From positions 5,704,001-5,768,000 of the forward strand of contig CP019882.1 of assembly GCA_002007745.1 (NCBI GenBank): a stretch of DNA of 64,000 nucleotides. The letters run 5' to 3'. Below the pieces are notes generated by a model. That model was not told the origin of the DNA. It saw only the letters and a program-made list of their open reading frames with translations, and did no database searches. Both the position numbers and the translations under genes were made by a program. Position 1 is the first letter of the stretch. Every line of letters begins with the position of its first letter. This document shows positions 41,963 through 51,853 of the stretch, piece after piece. Origin of the DNA: Mycolicibacterium litorale. Its GTDB lineage: Bacteria > Actinomycetota > Actinomycetes > Mycobacteriales > Mycobacteriaceae.

Positions 41963-44473
41963 GTGTCGGACCAACAACACCCGACGTGGGGTGCCACGGT
42001 TGCCAAGTTCGCGTTGTTCTGCGTGCTGGCCGGTGTTCTGGTGGCGGCCATGCTGTTTCCCGTCGCCGGCGGCGCCGGGATCGTGGTGAACCACGCCTCC
42101 GATGTGGCCACCCAGGATTCCGCGCAGCTGATGACCGGTGAGGTGCCGACCGTGTCGACGATGGTGGATGCGGCGGGTAATCCGATCGCGTGGATCTACG
42201 CTCAACGCCGGTGGCCGGTGCCCAGCGACCGCATTGCCGACACCATGAAACTGGCGATCGTCTCGATTGAGGACAAGCGCTTCGCCGACCACAACGGCGT
42301 CGACGTTCAGGGCACTCTGACCGGCGTGATCGGCTATCTCAAAGGTGACCTCGACACCCGTGGCGGGTCGACGATCGAACAGCAGTACATCAAGAATTAC
42401 AACCTGCTGGTCAACGCGCAGACCGACGCCGAACGCCGGGCCGCGGTGGAGACCACCCCGGCGCGCAAGCTCCGCGAGATCCGCATGGCGCTCGCGCTGG
42501 ACAAAGTGCTGTCCAAACCGGAGATCCTGACCCGGTACCTGAACCTGGTGTCGTTCGGCAACGGTGCCTACGGCGTGCAGGACGCCGCCAAGACCTACTT
42601 CGGGATCAACGCCGCCGACCTCAACTGGCAGCAGGCCGCCCTGCTGGCCGGGATGGTGCAGTCCACCAGCGCTCTCAATCCGTACACCAACCCCGACGCC
42701 GCCCTGGCCCGCCGCAACGTGGTGCTCGACACCATGATCGAGAACCTGCCGGAGAAGGCCGACGAACTGCGCGCAGCCCGAGCTGCGCCGCTGGGCGTCC
42801 TGCCGCAGCCCGCCACTCTGCCGCAGGGCTGCATCGCGGCCGGTGACCGCGGCTTCTTCTGCGACTACGTGCTGCAATACCTGGCCCGCGCCGGGCTCTC
42901 CAAGGACGACGTGGCGCGCAACGGTTACCTGATCCGCACCACGCTCGACCCCAAGGTGCAGAACAGCGTCAAGAAGGCCATCGACACCGTCGCCAGCCCG
43001 ACACTCGACGGGGTTGCCAGCGTGATGAGCGTCATCCGCCCCGGGAAGACCGCACACAAGGTGATCGCGATGGGCGACAACCGGGGCTACGGGCTGCAAC
43101 TCGACGCCGGGGAGACCGTACAACCGCAGCCGTTCGAACTGGCCGGCGACGGGGCCGGCTCGATCTTCAAGATCTTCACCACGGCCGCCGCCATGGAGAT
43201 GGGCATGGGTATCAACGCCCAGCTCGACGTTCCAGCCCAGTTCCAGGGCAAGGGGCTGGGCTCCAGCAACACCCCGGGATGCCCCAAGGAGACCTGGTGT
43301 GTGAAGAACGCCGGCAATTATCGCAGCCCGATGAGCGTCACCGACGCTCTGGCGCAGTCGCCCAACACCGCCTTCGCCCGCTTGATCGGTCAGGTCGGGG
43401 TGCAGCGCGCGGTGGACATGGCCGTGAAGCTGGGTTTGCGGTCATACGCCGAACCGGGCACCGCCCGGGCCTATGACCCGGACACCACCGAAAGCCTGGC
43501 CCAGTTCGTCAAGCGGCAGAATCTCGGCTCGTTCACCCTCGGCCCGTTCGAGTTGAATGCACTCGAATTGTCCAATGTCGCAGCCACTTTGGCATCGGGC
43601 GGGATGTGGTGCCCACCCAGCCCGGTGGACAAGATCTTCGACCGCAACGGTCGGGAGGTCGCCGTGGAAACCCAGGCATGTGAGCAGGTGGTGCCGGAGG
43701 GATTGGCCAACACGCTGGCCAACGCGCTGTCCAAGGACTCCACCGGCGGGACCGCTGCCGGCTCGGCGGGCTCGGCGGGGTGGCGGCTGCCGATGTCGGG
43801 CAAGACCGGTACCACCGAATCACATCGCTCCTCGGGCTTCTTCGGCTTCACCAACCAGTACGCCGCCGCGAACTACGTGTTCGACGACTCGACCAACCCG
43901 GGCGGATTGTGCTCGTGGCCGCTGCGCAAATGTGGCTACGGCAACCTCTACGGCGGAAACGAGCCGGCGCGCACCTGGTTCCTGGCCATGAAACCGGTCG
44001 CGGAAGACTTCGGCCCGGTGGCGCTGCCACCCACCGACCCACGCTATGTCGACGGCGGCCCGGGCAGTGTTGTGCCCAGTGTTTCCGGCCTGAGTTTCGA
44101 CGCCGCTCGAAAGCGATTGCGGGACGCAGGCTTCCAGGTGGCCGAACTGCCCACCCCGATCGACAGCTACGCATCCCGCGGGACGGTGGTCGGCACCACC
44201 CCGAAGGGCAAGACCATCCCGGGATCGATCATCACGATCAACACCAGCAGCGGCGTCGCGCCCGCGCCGCCGCCGGTGGCACCACCGCCACCACCGGACG
44301 CACCGCCACCGGACGCACCTCCACCGGATGTGAACGTGATCCAGATCCCGGGCCTGCCGCCGATCACCCTGCCGATGTGGCCCCCGCCGGCACCGCCACC
44401 ACCGGATGCACCGCCACCCCCGGCGCCGGCCCCGGCACCACCACCGCCGGACGCACCGCCGCCGCCGGCCTAG
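41963..44473 (+). CDS. Class A penicillin-binding protein with PASTA domain and Pro-rich tail
   Basis: 836 aa bifunctional peptidoglycan synthase. One N-terminal helix (KFALFCVLAGVLVAAMLFPV). The glycosyltransferase domain has IVSIEDKRFADHNGVD, GGSTIEQQYIKNYNLL and KLREIRMALALDK. The transpeptidase has SIFK in GAGSIFKIFT, SPN in LAQSPNTAF and KTGTT. One PASTA domain (VPSVSGLSFDAARKRLRDAG) is followed by a tail rich in Pro with DAPPP units. It is not the ponA1 or ponA2 position, so it is probably an additional class A PBP found in fast growers. Confidence 0.9.
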   Translation: MSDQQHPTWGATVAKFALFCVLAGVLVAAMLFPVAGGAGIVVNHASDVATQDSAQLMTGEVPTVSTMVDAAGNPIAWIYAQRRWPVPSDRIADTMKLAIVSIEDKRFADHNGVDVQGTLTGVIGYLKGDLDTRGGSTIEQQYIKNYNLLVNAQTDAERRAAVETTPARKLREIRMALALDKVLSKPEILTRYLNLVSFGNGAYGVQDAAKTYFGINAADLNWQQAALLAGMVQSTSALNPYTNPDAALARRNVVLDTMIENLPEKADELRAARAAPLGVLPQPATLPQGCIAAGDRGFFCDYVLQYLARAGLSKDDVARNGYLIRTTLDPKVQNSVKKAIDTVASPTLDGVASVMSVIRPGKTAHKVIAMGDNRGYGLQLDAGETVQPQPFELAGDGAGSIFKIFTTAAAMEMGMGINAQLDVPAQFQGKGLGSSNTPGCPKETWCVKNAGNYRSPMSVTDALAQSPNTAFARLIGQVGVQRAVDMAVKLGLRSYAEPGTARAYDPDTTESLAQFVKRQNLGSFTLGPFELNALELSNVAATLASGGMWCPPSPVDKIFDRNGREVAVETQACEQVVPEGLANTLANALSKDSTGGTAAGSAGSAGWRLPMSGKTGTTESHRSSGFFGFTNQYAAANYVFDDSTNPGGLCSWPLRKCGYGNLYGGNEPARTWFLAMKPVAEDFGPVALPPTDPRYVDGGPGSVVPSVSGLSFDAARKRLRDAGFQVAELPTPIDSYASRGTVVGTTPKGKTIPGSIITINTSSGVAPAPPPVAPPPPPDAPPPDAPPPDVNVIQIPGLPPITLPMWPPPAPPPPDAPPPPAPAPAPPPPDAPPPPA

Positions 44474-44498
44474 CCGGTGCGCCCTGTCAGCCCGGCAT

Positions 44499-44514
44499 GC
44501 GAACATACGTTCGT
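44499..44514. promoter_or_regulatory. LexA (SOS) box overlapping the dinB start
   Basis: GCGAACATACGTTCGT contains CGAAC-N4-GTTCG, a perfect match to the ten defined bases of the inner mycobacterial SOS box (TCGAAC-N4-GTTCGA); only the outermost T and A differ. The GTG start of dinB (44513) lies within it, which would suit a leaderless or near-leaderless transcript repressed by LexA. Confidence 0.75.
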
Positions 44515-45709
44515 GTCTGACGGGGCCACCATCCTGCACGCTGACCTCGACTCGTTCTACGCCTCGGTCGAGCAGCGTGACGACCCGACGCTGCGCGGAC
44601 GGCCGGTGATCGTCGGCGGCGGGGTGGTCCTGGCCGCCAGCTATGAGGCCAAGGCATACGGGGTGCGGACCGCAATGGGTGGCGGGCAGGCACGTCGGCT
44701 GTGTCCGTCCGCGGTGGTCGTCGCGCCGCGGATGTCGGCCTACAGCCAGGCCAGCGCCGACGTGTTCGAGGTCTTCCGCGACACGACACCGCTGGTCGAG
44801 CCGCTCTCGGTGGACGAGGCCTTCCTCGACGTCGGTGGTCTTCGCCGGGTGTCCGGTGATCCGGTGGACATCGCCGCCCGGTTGCGCGAGCAGGTCTACG
44901 ACCGGGTCGGGCTGCCGATCACCGTCGGCATCGCCCGGACCAAGTTCCTGGCGAAGGTGGCCAGCCAGGAGGCCAAGCCAGACGGCCTGTTACTGGTGCC
45001 GCCGGAGCGGGAGCTGGAATTCCTGCATCCCCTGCCGGTGCGACGGTTGTGGGGTGTCGGTGCCAAGACGGCCGAGAAGCTGCGGTCGCACGGTATCGAC
45101 ACCGTCGCGCAAGTGGCCGAGCTAAGCGAATCGACGTTGGCATCGATGCTCGGCGGCGCCATGGGTCGCCAGCTGTACTGCCTGTCGCGCAACATCGACC
45201 GACGCCGGGTACAGACCGGGCATCGACGTCGCTCGGTGGGCGCCCAGCGCGCGCTGGGCCGACAGCGACCCTCACCGGCCGAACTCGACGCCGTCGTCAT
45301 CGGGCTCATCGACCGGATCACCCGCCGCATGCGCTGCGCCGAGCGCACCGGTCGAACGGTGGTGTTGCGCTTGCGGTTCGACGACTTCACTCGGGTCACA
45401 CGCGCACACACGATGGCCAGAGCCACCGCATCCACCGCACCCATCCTGGCCACCGCGCGGGGTCTGGTCACTGCGGCTGCGCCGCTGATCGCGGAGCGGG
45501 GCATCACCTTGATCGGGTTCGCGGTGTCCAACATCGACCAGGATGGGGGGCAGCAGCTGGAGCTGCCGCTGGACGGCCGCGGGGTCGCGACGGTCGACCT
45601 CGACGCGGCGGTCGACCATGTGCGGCGCCGGTATGGCGCCACGGCGGTGACCCGCGGTGTGCTGGTCGGCCGCGACTCCGGGCTGGAGATGCCCCATCTG
45701 CCCGATTAG
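44513..45709 (+). CDS. dinB: Y-family DNA polymerase IV
   Basis: 398 aa translesion polymerase. Catalytic carboxylates lie in ILHADLDSFYASVEQ and PLSVDEAFLDVGG; the steric-gate aromatic is in SFYASVE. The little finger spans about 240-350. The C-terminus has QQLELPLD, a beta-clamp binding motif. It continues as a DinB-like paralogue not in the M. tuberculosis locus; fast growers have three. A LexA box overlaps the start, unlike the SOS-independent dinB1. Confidence 0.92.
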   Translation: MSDGATILHADLDSFYASVEQRDDPTLRGRPVIVGGGVVLAASYEAKAYGVRTAMGGGQARRLCPSAVVVAPRMSAYSQASADVFEVFRDTTPLVEPLSVDEAFLDVGGLRRVSGDPVDIAARLREQVYDRVGLPITVGIARTKFLAKVASQEAKPDGLLLVPPERELEFLHPLPVRRLWGVGAKTAEKLRSHGIDTVAQVAELSESTLASMLGGAMGRQLYCLSRNIDRRRVQTGHRRRSVGAQRALGRQRPSPAELDAVVIGLIDRITRRMRCAERTGRTVVLRLRFDDFTRVTRAHTMARATASTAPILATARGLVTAAAPLIAERGITLIGFAVSNIDQDGGQQLELPLDGRGVATVDLDAAVDHVRRRYGATAVTRGVLVGRDSGLEMPHLPD

Positions 45710-45715
45710 GCACGA

Positions 45716-46720
45716 TCAGCCGTGGGCCCAGGCCACCAGCTTGTCGGCGGCCCAGCTGTTCACGATCCGGTCCACCGGCACCCCGGCGTCGAGCGCGCGC
45801 TGGGCACCGTAGCCGAGGAAGTCGAGCTGGCCTGGGGCGTGGGCATCGGTGTCGATCGCGAAGTCGCAGCCGATCTCCAGAGCCAAGGCCAGCAGCCGGG
45901 TCGGCGGATCCCGGCGCTCGGGCCGGGAGTTGATCTCGACGGCGGTGTCGTTGTCCCGGCACGCGGTGAAGACCTTCTCCGCGTCGAAGGTCGATTCCGG
46001 GCGCAGCCCCCGGTTGCCGGTCACCAGCCGGCCGGTGCAGTGGCCCAGCACGTTGACCCGCGCATCAGCGACCGCGCGGACCATTCGCCGGGTCATCGAC
46101 GGCTCGTCCATCGCGAGTTTGGAGTGGACGCTCGCGACGACGATGTCGAGCCGCTCGAGCAGTTCGGGATCCTGGTCCAGCGTGCCGTCTTCGAGAATGT
46201 CGACTTCGATGCCGGTCAGGATTCGCAGCGGTCGCACCTTCTCGCGCAGTTCGTCGATCACGTCGAGCTGCCGGCGCAGTCGCTCGGCGGATAGGCCGTT
46301 GGCGATCGTCAGTCGAGGCGAATGGTCGGTGAGCGCACAGTATTCGTGGCCCAGCGCGGCCGCGGTGGTCATCATCTCTTCGATCGGTGCCGACCCGTCC
46401 GACCAGTCGGAGTGGCAGTGCAGGTCGCCGCGCAGCGCCGCACGCACGTCACCGCCACCGAGATCTTCTGCCGCGCCGCGCAATTCGAGCAGAGTGTCGG
46501 GCACTTGTCCGGCCAACGCCTGGGCGATGACCTTTGCGGTCTTCGGCCCGATGCCCGGCAAACTCTGCCAGCTGCCGGCCCGGCCGTGGCGGTCTCGGCT
46601 CTGCTCGTCGAGCGCCTCGATGACGTCGGCGGCCTTGCGGTAGGCCATCACCCGTCGGGAGTCTTCGCGGGCGCGGTCCTTGTAATAGGCGATCTCACGC
46701 AGCGCGGCCACCGGGTCCAT
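45716..46720 (-). CDS. PHP-domain phosphoesterase with helix-hairpin-helix (Rv3856c homologue)
   Basis: 334 aa. N-terminal HhH (LPGIGPKTAKVIAQAL) like the C-terminal half of PolX polymerases. The PHP domain has metal ligands in DLHCHSDWSDG, ALTDHSPRL, GIEVDILEDG and DTDAHAPGQLDF, supporting a trinuclear site. No polymerase domain. Probably a DNA 3'-end or polymerase-associated phosphoesterase; converges on dinB, 6 bp apart. Confidence 0.9.
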   Translation of the reverse strand: MDPVAALREIAYYKDRAREDSRRVMAYRKAADVIEALDEQSRDRHGRAGSWQSLPGIGPKTAKVIAQALAGQVPDTLLELRGAAEDLGGGDVRAALRGDLHCHSDWSDGSAPIEEMMTTAAALGHEYCALTDHSPRLTIANGLSAERLRRQLDVIDELREKVRPLRILTGIEVDILEDGTLDQDPELLERLDIVVASVHSKLAMDEPSMTRRMVRAVADARVNVLGHCTGRLVTGNRGLRPESTFDAEKVFTACRDNDTAVEINSRPERRDPPTRLLALALEIGCDFAIDTDAHAPGQLDFLGYGAQRALDAGVPVDRIVNSWAADKLVAWAHG

Positions 46721-46773
46721 GCCTCCAGTGTGCCCCGCGCGATGTGGCGTACGCGCCGCCCGGCGGCTACCCT

Positions 46774-46793
46774 GATTGAGGATTTGTTCAATC
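46774..46793. promoter_or_regulatory. Candidate operator of the ArsR-SulP pair
   Basis: Inverted repeat GATTGA-N8-TCAATC at 46774-46793, followed by ATCAATTAATCAATCG at 46794-46810, just before AAGGAGG and the GTG of the ArsR gene. AT-rich dyads at this spot are usual for ArsR/SdpR autorepression. Inferred, no consensus for this subfamily. Confidence 0.5.
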
Positions 46794-46822
46794 CATCAAT
46801 TAATCAATCGAAGGAGGTTCGG

Positions 46823-47200
46823 GTGTCCAGCACGCCCGCCGGTGGCACCGAGCGGCCGCTGTACGAGATCAAGGCCAATCTGTTCAAGGCACTCGCACAC
46901 CCCGCCCGGATCCGCATCCTGGAGATCTTGTCGGCCGGCGCCCAACCCACCGCGGTCAGCGAGATCCTCGGCGCCACCGAGATCGAGCCGACGCTGCTGT
47001 CCCAGCACCTGGCCGTGCTCAAGCGCCACCAGGTGGTTCGGGCCGAACGCATCGGCAACGCCGTCTACTACGAACTCGCCCACCCGTCCATCCGGGACCT
47101 GCTCGTCATCGCCCGCGGCTTCCTGGCCGACACCCTGCGGGCTCGGCAAGAGCAGCTGGAGGCGTTCGACGCGCTGCCGCCGGTGGGAGAACCCCGGTGA
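46823..47200 (+). CDS. ArsR-family winged-helix regulator
   Basis: 125 aa. GTG 46823 follows AAGGAGG at 46811-46817; the frame is open upstream but antisense to the PHP gene. Winged helix: LFKALAHPARIRILEILS, TLLSQHLAVLKRHQVVRAER, NAVYYELAHPSI. No Cys, so the classical arsenic site (CxC) is absent and the signal is something else. It overlaps the transporter gene by GTGA and probably represses it. Confidence 0.92.
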   Translation: MSSTPAGGTERPLYEIKANLFKALAHPARIRILEILSAGAQPTAVSEILGATEIEPTLLSQHLAVLKRHQVVRAERIGNAVYYELAHPSIRDLLVIARGFLADTLRARQEQLEAFDALPPVGEPR

Positions 47201-48840
47201 TCGCCCGCGCGGCCGGCCAACTCTCCCGGCTGCTACCCCATCGCAGCGACTACGCCGATCTGCCCCGGTCGTGGCGCCGCGACATCCTCGCCGGCATCAC
47301 CGTCGGGGTGGTCGCCCTGCCGCTGGCGCTGGCGTTCGGCATCAGCTCAGGAGTCGGCGCCGCCGCCGGACTCATCACCGCCGTGGTGGCTGGCCTGGTC
47401 GCGGCGGTGTTCGGCGGCTCCCACGTCCAGGTCTCCGGCCCGACCGGCGCGATGGCGGTGGTGCTGGCGCCGATCGTCGCCCAGCACGGGATCGGCAGCA
47501 TCGCGCTGGTGACCGTGCTCGCCGGGGTCATCGTGCTGACAGCGGGCGTCACCGGGCTGGGGCGTGCGGTGACCTTCATCCCCTGGCCGGTGATCGAGGG
47601 ATTCACTCTCGGCATCGCGGCCATCATCTTCCTGCAGCAGGTGCCCGCAGCGTTCGGTACCGCGGCCCCAACCGGTGCCCGGACCCTGCCTGCGGCGTGG
47701 AGCATCGTGGTCCACGCCGACTGGTCGACGGCATGGCGGACGCTGGCAGTCGTGGTCTTCGTCGCCGCACTGATGATCGGGCTGCCCCGGCTGCATCGGG
47801 GCATCCCGGAATCGCTGACGGCCGTGGTCGTGGCCACCCTGATCGCGGTGGCGATCCACTTTCCGGTGGCCAGCATCGGCGCGCTGCCGTCGCATCTGCC
47901 CGCACCGCTGCTGCCACACGCCGACGCCAGCGCCCTGCGCACGCTCATCAGCGCGGCGCTGGCCATCGCCGCGCTCGCCGCGATCGAGTCCCTGCTCTCC
48001 GCCCGGGTGGCCGCCACCATGTCGCCGACCGGCCCCTACGACCCGGACCGTGAGCTCGTCGGCCAGGGCCTGGCGTCGGTGGCGTCAGGGCTCTTCGGCG
48101 GCATGCCGGCCACCGGCGCGATCGCCCGCACCGCGGTCAACGTCCGCTCGGGGGCACGGACGAGAGTGTCGGCCATCGTGCACTCACTGCTGCTGCTCGG
48201 TGTGGTGTACCTCGCGACCGGCCCGGTGTCGGCAATTCCGTTGTCCGCGTTGGCCGGCGTGCTGATGGTGACATCGTTTCGGATGATCTCGGCGGGCACG
48301 GTGCGCAAGATCCTGCGTTCCACGCGCTCCGATGCCCTGACCTTCGTGCTGACCGCAGTGGTCACCGTGTGCTTCGACCTGATCGAGGCGGTTGAGATCG
48401 GCATCCTGTTCGCAGCGTTCTTCGCGCTGCGCACCGTGGCGCGGCGCAGCAGCGTGGTGCGCGAGGATCTGCCCGGACCGAGTCGTCCCGGCGACGAGCG
48501 CATTGCGCTGCTGCGGCTCGACGGCGCGATGTTCTTCGGCGCAGCCGAACGCCTCTCCACCGCGATCACCACCCATCCCGACGTCTCGGTGGTGATCATC
48601 CGGATGTCGCAGCTGGGCATGCTCGACGCCACCGGCGCCCACACCTTGGCCGAACTCGCCGAGGATCTCGAATCGCGGGGTATCACCGTCATCATCAAGG
48701 GTGTGCAGCCCGAACACATGGGACTGCTCGCCAACATGGGCATCGTCGAGGCGCTGCGCCACGAGAACCATCTGATCGACTCACTCGACGAAGCGATCGC
48801 CCACGCCCGGTCGCACGTCACCCCGGCGGTTTATCGCTGA
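47197..48840 (+). CDS. SulP-family anion transporter with STAS domain
   Basis: 547 aa. About 10-12 membrane segments from DILAGITVGVVALPLALAFG; SGPTGAMAVVLAPI is the family anion-site motif. The STAS domain runs from about 440 (ALLRLDGAMFFGAAERL to RMSQLGMLDATGAHTLAEL). Sulfate or bicarbonate are both possible substrates. No carbonic anhydrase is fused or adjacent. Regulated by the coupled ArsR protein. Confidence 0.9.
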   Translation: MIARAAGQLSRLLPHRSDYADLPRSWRRDILAGITVGVVALPLALAFGISSGVGAAAGLITAVVAGLVAAVFGGSHVQVSGPTGAMAVVLAPIVAQHGIGSIALVTVLAGVIVLTAGVTGLGRAVTFIPWPVIEGFTLGIAAIIFLQQVPAAFGTAAPTGARTLPAAWSIVVHADWSTAWRTLAVVVFVAALMIGLPRLHRGIPESLTAVVVATLIAVAIHFPVASIGALPSHLPAPLLPHADASALRTLISAALAIAALAAIESLLSARVAATMSPTGPYDPDRELVGQGLASVASGLFGGMPATGAIARTAVNVRSGARTRVSAIVHSLLLLGVVYLATGPVSAIPLSALAGVLMVTSFRMISAGTVRKILRSTRSDALTFVLTAVVTVCFDLIEAVEIGILFAAFFALRTVARRSSVVREDLPGPSRPGDERIALLRLDGAMFFGAAERLSTAITTHPDVSVVIIRMSQLGMLDATGAHTLAELAEDLESRGITVIIKGVQPEHMGLLANMGIVEALRHENHLIDSLDEAIAHARSHVTPAVYR

Positions 48841-48863
48841 CCGACTTCGGGTATCGGACCAGC

Positions 48864-49166
48864 GTGGCTGTTGCGTCCCACCCCTGGTTGGCCGTCTATC
48901 TGTGCGGCGCCGTCGTCGTCACGGTCGTGGCCCTGGCCTTCGCGGCCTGGTCGCGCAAGGACGACGCAGCGGCCGCACGGTTGGCCGGCGCGCCGGCTCT
49001 GCTTGCCGGCGCACTCTGGCCCGTGGTGGCCGTCGGTTTCGTCCAGTGGTTGCTCATTCACCTGTTGACCAAGGCTCTCGAGCCGCCGCGCCTTCACCGC
49101 GCCGCCCTGATCCACTACGGATCACGGCAGGTGGCGACCGCACACAGCAGGGTCGACGCCGCGTAG
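48864..49166 (+). CDS. Small two-helix membrane protein
   Basis: 100 aa, GTG 48864, 23 bp after the SulP stop. Two helices (AVYLCGAVVVTVVALAFAAW and LLAGALWPVVAVGFVQWLLI) then a basic/His tail. No known domain. Likely in the same transcript as the transporter; function unknown. Confidence 0.65.
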   Translation: MAVASHPWLAVYLCGAVVVTVVALAFAAWSRKDDAAAARLAGAPALLAGALWPVVAVGFVQWLLIHLLTKALEPPRLHRAALIHYGSRQVATAHSRVDAA

Positions 49167-49182
49167 CAGTAGGCTCGGCATA

Positions 49183-50025
49183 GTGCGCTTCGCTTTCAAG
49201 ACTTCACCGCAGAACACCACCTGGTCCGACATGCTGGCGGTCTGGCAGGCCGCCGACGACATCGACGTCTACCACTCCGGTTGGACATTCGATCACTTCT
49301 ATCCGATCTTCTCCGACCCGGGCGGCCCGTGCCTGGAGGGCTGGACGACGCTGACCGCGCTGGCCCAGGCCACCACCCGGTTGCGGCTGGGCACCCTGGT
49401 CACCGGGATCCACTACCGGCACCCGGCGGTACTGGCCAACATGGCCGCCGCGGTGGACATCATCTCCGGAGGACGACTGGAGCTGGGCATCGGCGCGGGC
49501 TGGAACGAAGAGGAATCCGGCGCCTACGGCATCGAGCTGGGCAGCATCAAGGAACGCTTCGACCGATTCGAAGAAGGCTGCCAGGTTCTCATCGGCTTGC
49601 TCAGCCAGGAGTCCACGGATTTCGACGGTGCCTACTACCAACTAAAAGCCGCACGCAACGAACCGAAGGGGCCGCAGCGTCCCCACCCGCCGATCTGCAT
49701 CGGCGGCAGCGGCGAGAAGCGCACGCTGCGGATCACCGCGAAGTACGCCCAGCACTGGAACTTCGTCGGCGGCACCCCGGAAGAGTTCGCCCGCAAGCGC
49801 GACGTACTGGCCGCCCACTGCGCCGACATCGGCCGCGACCCGACCGAGATCATGCTCTCCGCGCACGTCCGCCTCGGCGACGACCGTGACTACGCGAAAG
49901 TGGTCGACGAGGCCGCGGCGCTGGGCGCCGAAGGATTGGATCTGGCGATCATCTACCTGCCCACTCCGCACGACCCCGTCGTCCTGGAGCCCCTCGCCGA
50001 GGCGATTCGCGACTCAGGGCTGTAG
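49183..50025 (+). CDS. LLM-class F420-dependent oxidoreductase
   Basis: 280 aa luciferase-like monooxygenase fold. RFAFKTSPQNTTWSDM, TRLRLGTLVTGIHYRHPAVLANMAA (strand-loop of LLM family), GRLELGIGAGWNEEE and the HPPICIGGSGEKRTLR signature of mycobacterial F420 members. GTG 49183. Redox cofactor inferred by family; substrate unknown. It stands between a membrane gene and gltBD. Confidence 0.88.
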   Translation: MRFAFKTSPQNTTWSDMLAVWQAADDIDVYHSGWTFDHFYPIFSDPGGPCLEGWTTLTALAQATTRLRLGTLVTGIHYRHPAVLANMAAAVDIISGGRLELGIGAGWNEEESGAYGIELGSIKERFDRFEEGCQVLIGLLSQESTDFDGAYYQLKAARNEPKGPQRPHPPICIGGSGEKRTLRITAKYAQHWNFVGGTPEEFARKRDVLAAHCADIGRDPTEIMLSAHVRLGDDRDYAKVVDEAAALGAEGLDLAIIYLPTPHDPVVLEPLAEAIRDSGL

Positions 50026-50086
50026 ATAACAGCTCGGTAACGGCGGGCAAAGCCGTTTCGACATCAAGCGTCGGCGAATTCCGTTG

Positions 50087-50227
50087 CTAGAAACCGTAGC
50101 GGACGAGTTCGTCGGGGGTGATCAGCCGCTCGTGCTTGGCCGGGAATTCGCGGCTCTTCATCGGATGACGCAGAAACAACCAGGCCATACGCCCGACCCG
50201 CGAACGAGATACTGGGTTGAGGTACAC
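50087..50227 (-). CDS. Short conserved-looking protein downstream of gltD (Rv3857c position)
   Basis: 46 aa from GTG 50227, preceded by AGGAG (50240-50236) at eight bases, ending TAG 50087. Reads VYLNPVSRSRVGRMAWLFLR, then KSREFPAKHERLITPDELVR and a YGF end: an even mix of residues with a short hydrophobic patch, unlike noise. M. tuberculosis has a similarly small gene, Rv3857c, at this position. Function unknown. Confidence 0.55.
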   Translation of the reverse strand: MYLNPVSRSRVGRMAWLFLRHPMKSREFPAKHERLITPDELVRYGF

Positions 50228-50395
50228 AAGGATCACTCCTGTGGTCGGATCTCGGTCAAACCAGAGCCCTACTTTACCGCAGTGCCCGTCCCAGCAATTA
50301 GATACGGATCACACCGCAAACAGCGACAGGCGCGCCGACGAATCATCCGATGATTCTGGTGTGACTGGAGTGGTCAGTGTGGTGGTGCCGAGCGC

Positions 50396-51853
50396 TCAGC
50401 GCTGCGGTACCGCGGTGGGCTTGATCGGTGCCGGCAGCGCCGAGTGGCCCATCAGGTAGCGGTCCACGCCGGCGGCCGCGGCGCGGCCCTCGGCGATCGC
50501 CCACACGATCAGCGACTGCCCGCGGCCCATGTCGCCGGCGACGAAGACACCCGGCACCGTGGTGGCGAAGTCCTTGTCGCGGGAGACGTTTCCGCGCTCG
50601 TTGAGTTCCACACCCAGATCGGTGAGCAGGCCCGGCCGTTCCGGGCCGGTGAAGCCCATCGCCAGCAGCACCAGATCGGCCTCGAGCTCGAAATCGCTAC
50701 CGTCCACGCGCTCGAACTTGCCGTCCTTCATCACCACTTCGTGCGCCCGCAGCCCGGTGACCTTGCCCTCGTGGCCCAGGAACTTCTCGGTGTTGACCGA
50801 GAACACCCGCTCGCCGCCCTCCTCATGGGCCGAGGACACCCGGAACATCAGCGGGTAGGTCGGCCATGGCGTGGAGTCCGCGCGGGTCTCTGGCGGCCGC
50901 GGCATGATCTCGAACTGGTGCACGCGCAGGGCCCCTGCCGGTGCGCGGTACCCAGGCAGTCGGCGCCGGTGTCGCCACCGCCGATGATGACGACGTTCTT
51001 GCCCCTGGCGGTGATCGGCGGCTGACCGTTCTCATCAGTCACCGGATCGCCCTGCTGGACTTTGTTGGCCCAGGGCAGATACTCCATCGCCTGGTAGACG
51101 CCCTCGAACTGACGGCCGGGGATCGGCAGGTCGCGGGCGGCGGTGGCACCGCCGGCCAGCACCACCGCGTCGAAGTCCTCACGCAACTGATCTGCGGTGA
51201 TGTCGATACCGACGTTGACGCCGGCGCGGAACTTGGTGCCCTCGGCCTCCATCTGGGCCAGGCGCCGGTCGATGTGGCGCTTCTCCATCTTGAATTCGGG
51301 GATGCCGTAGCGCAGCAGGCCCCCGATCCGATCGGCCCGTTCGAACACGGTGACGTCATGTCCGGCGCGGGTCAACTGCTGGGCGGCGGCCAGCCCGGCA
51401 GGCCCGGAGCCCACGACCGCCACCTTCTTGCCGGTGATCACGTGCGGCGGCATCGGGACGACCCAACCCTCATCGAAGGCGTTGTCGATGATCTCGACCT
51501 CGACCTGCTTGATGGTCACCGGGTCCTGGTTGATCCCCAGCACGCAGGATGCCTCGCACGGCGCCGGACACAGTCGGCCGGTGAACTCCGGGAAGTTGTT
51601 GGTGGCGTGCAGCCGTTCGATGGCATCGCGCCACCGGTCCCGGTACACCAGGTCGTTCCACTCCGGGATCAGGTTGCCCAGCGGGCAGCCGTTGTGGCAG
51701 AACGGGATTCCGCAGTCCATGCAGCGGGCTGCCTGGTGCTCGAGGGTGTCCTGGGAGAAGTCTTCGTAGACCTCTTTCCAGTCCCGCAGGCGCAGGTCCA
51801 CCGGCCGGCGCACCGGCGTCTCGCGGTGGGTGTACTTCAGGAAGCCGGTCGGG

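Noticed and set aside
50084-50353. 89-codon plus-strand frame after the F420 enzyme
   Set aside because: Overlaps the better-supported minus-strand 46-codon ORF; composition is irregular and no ribosome site is seen.
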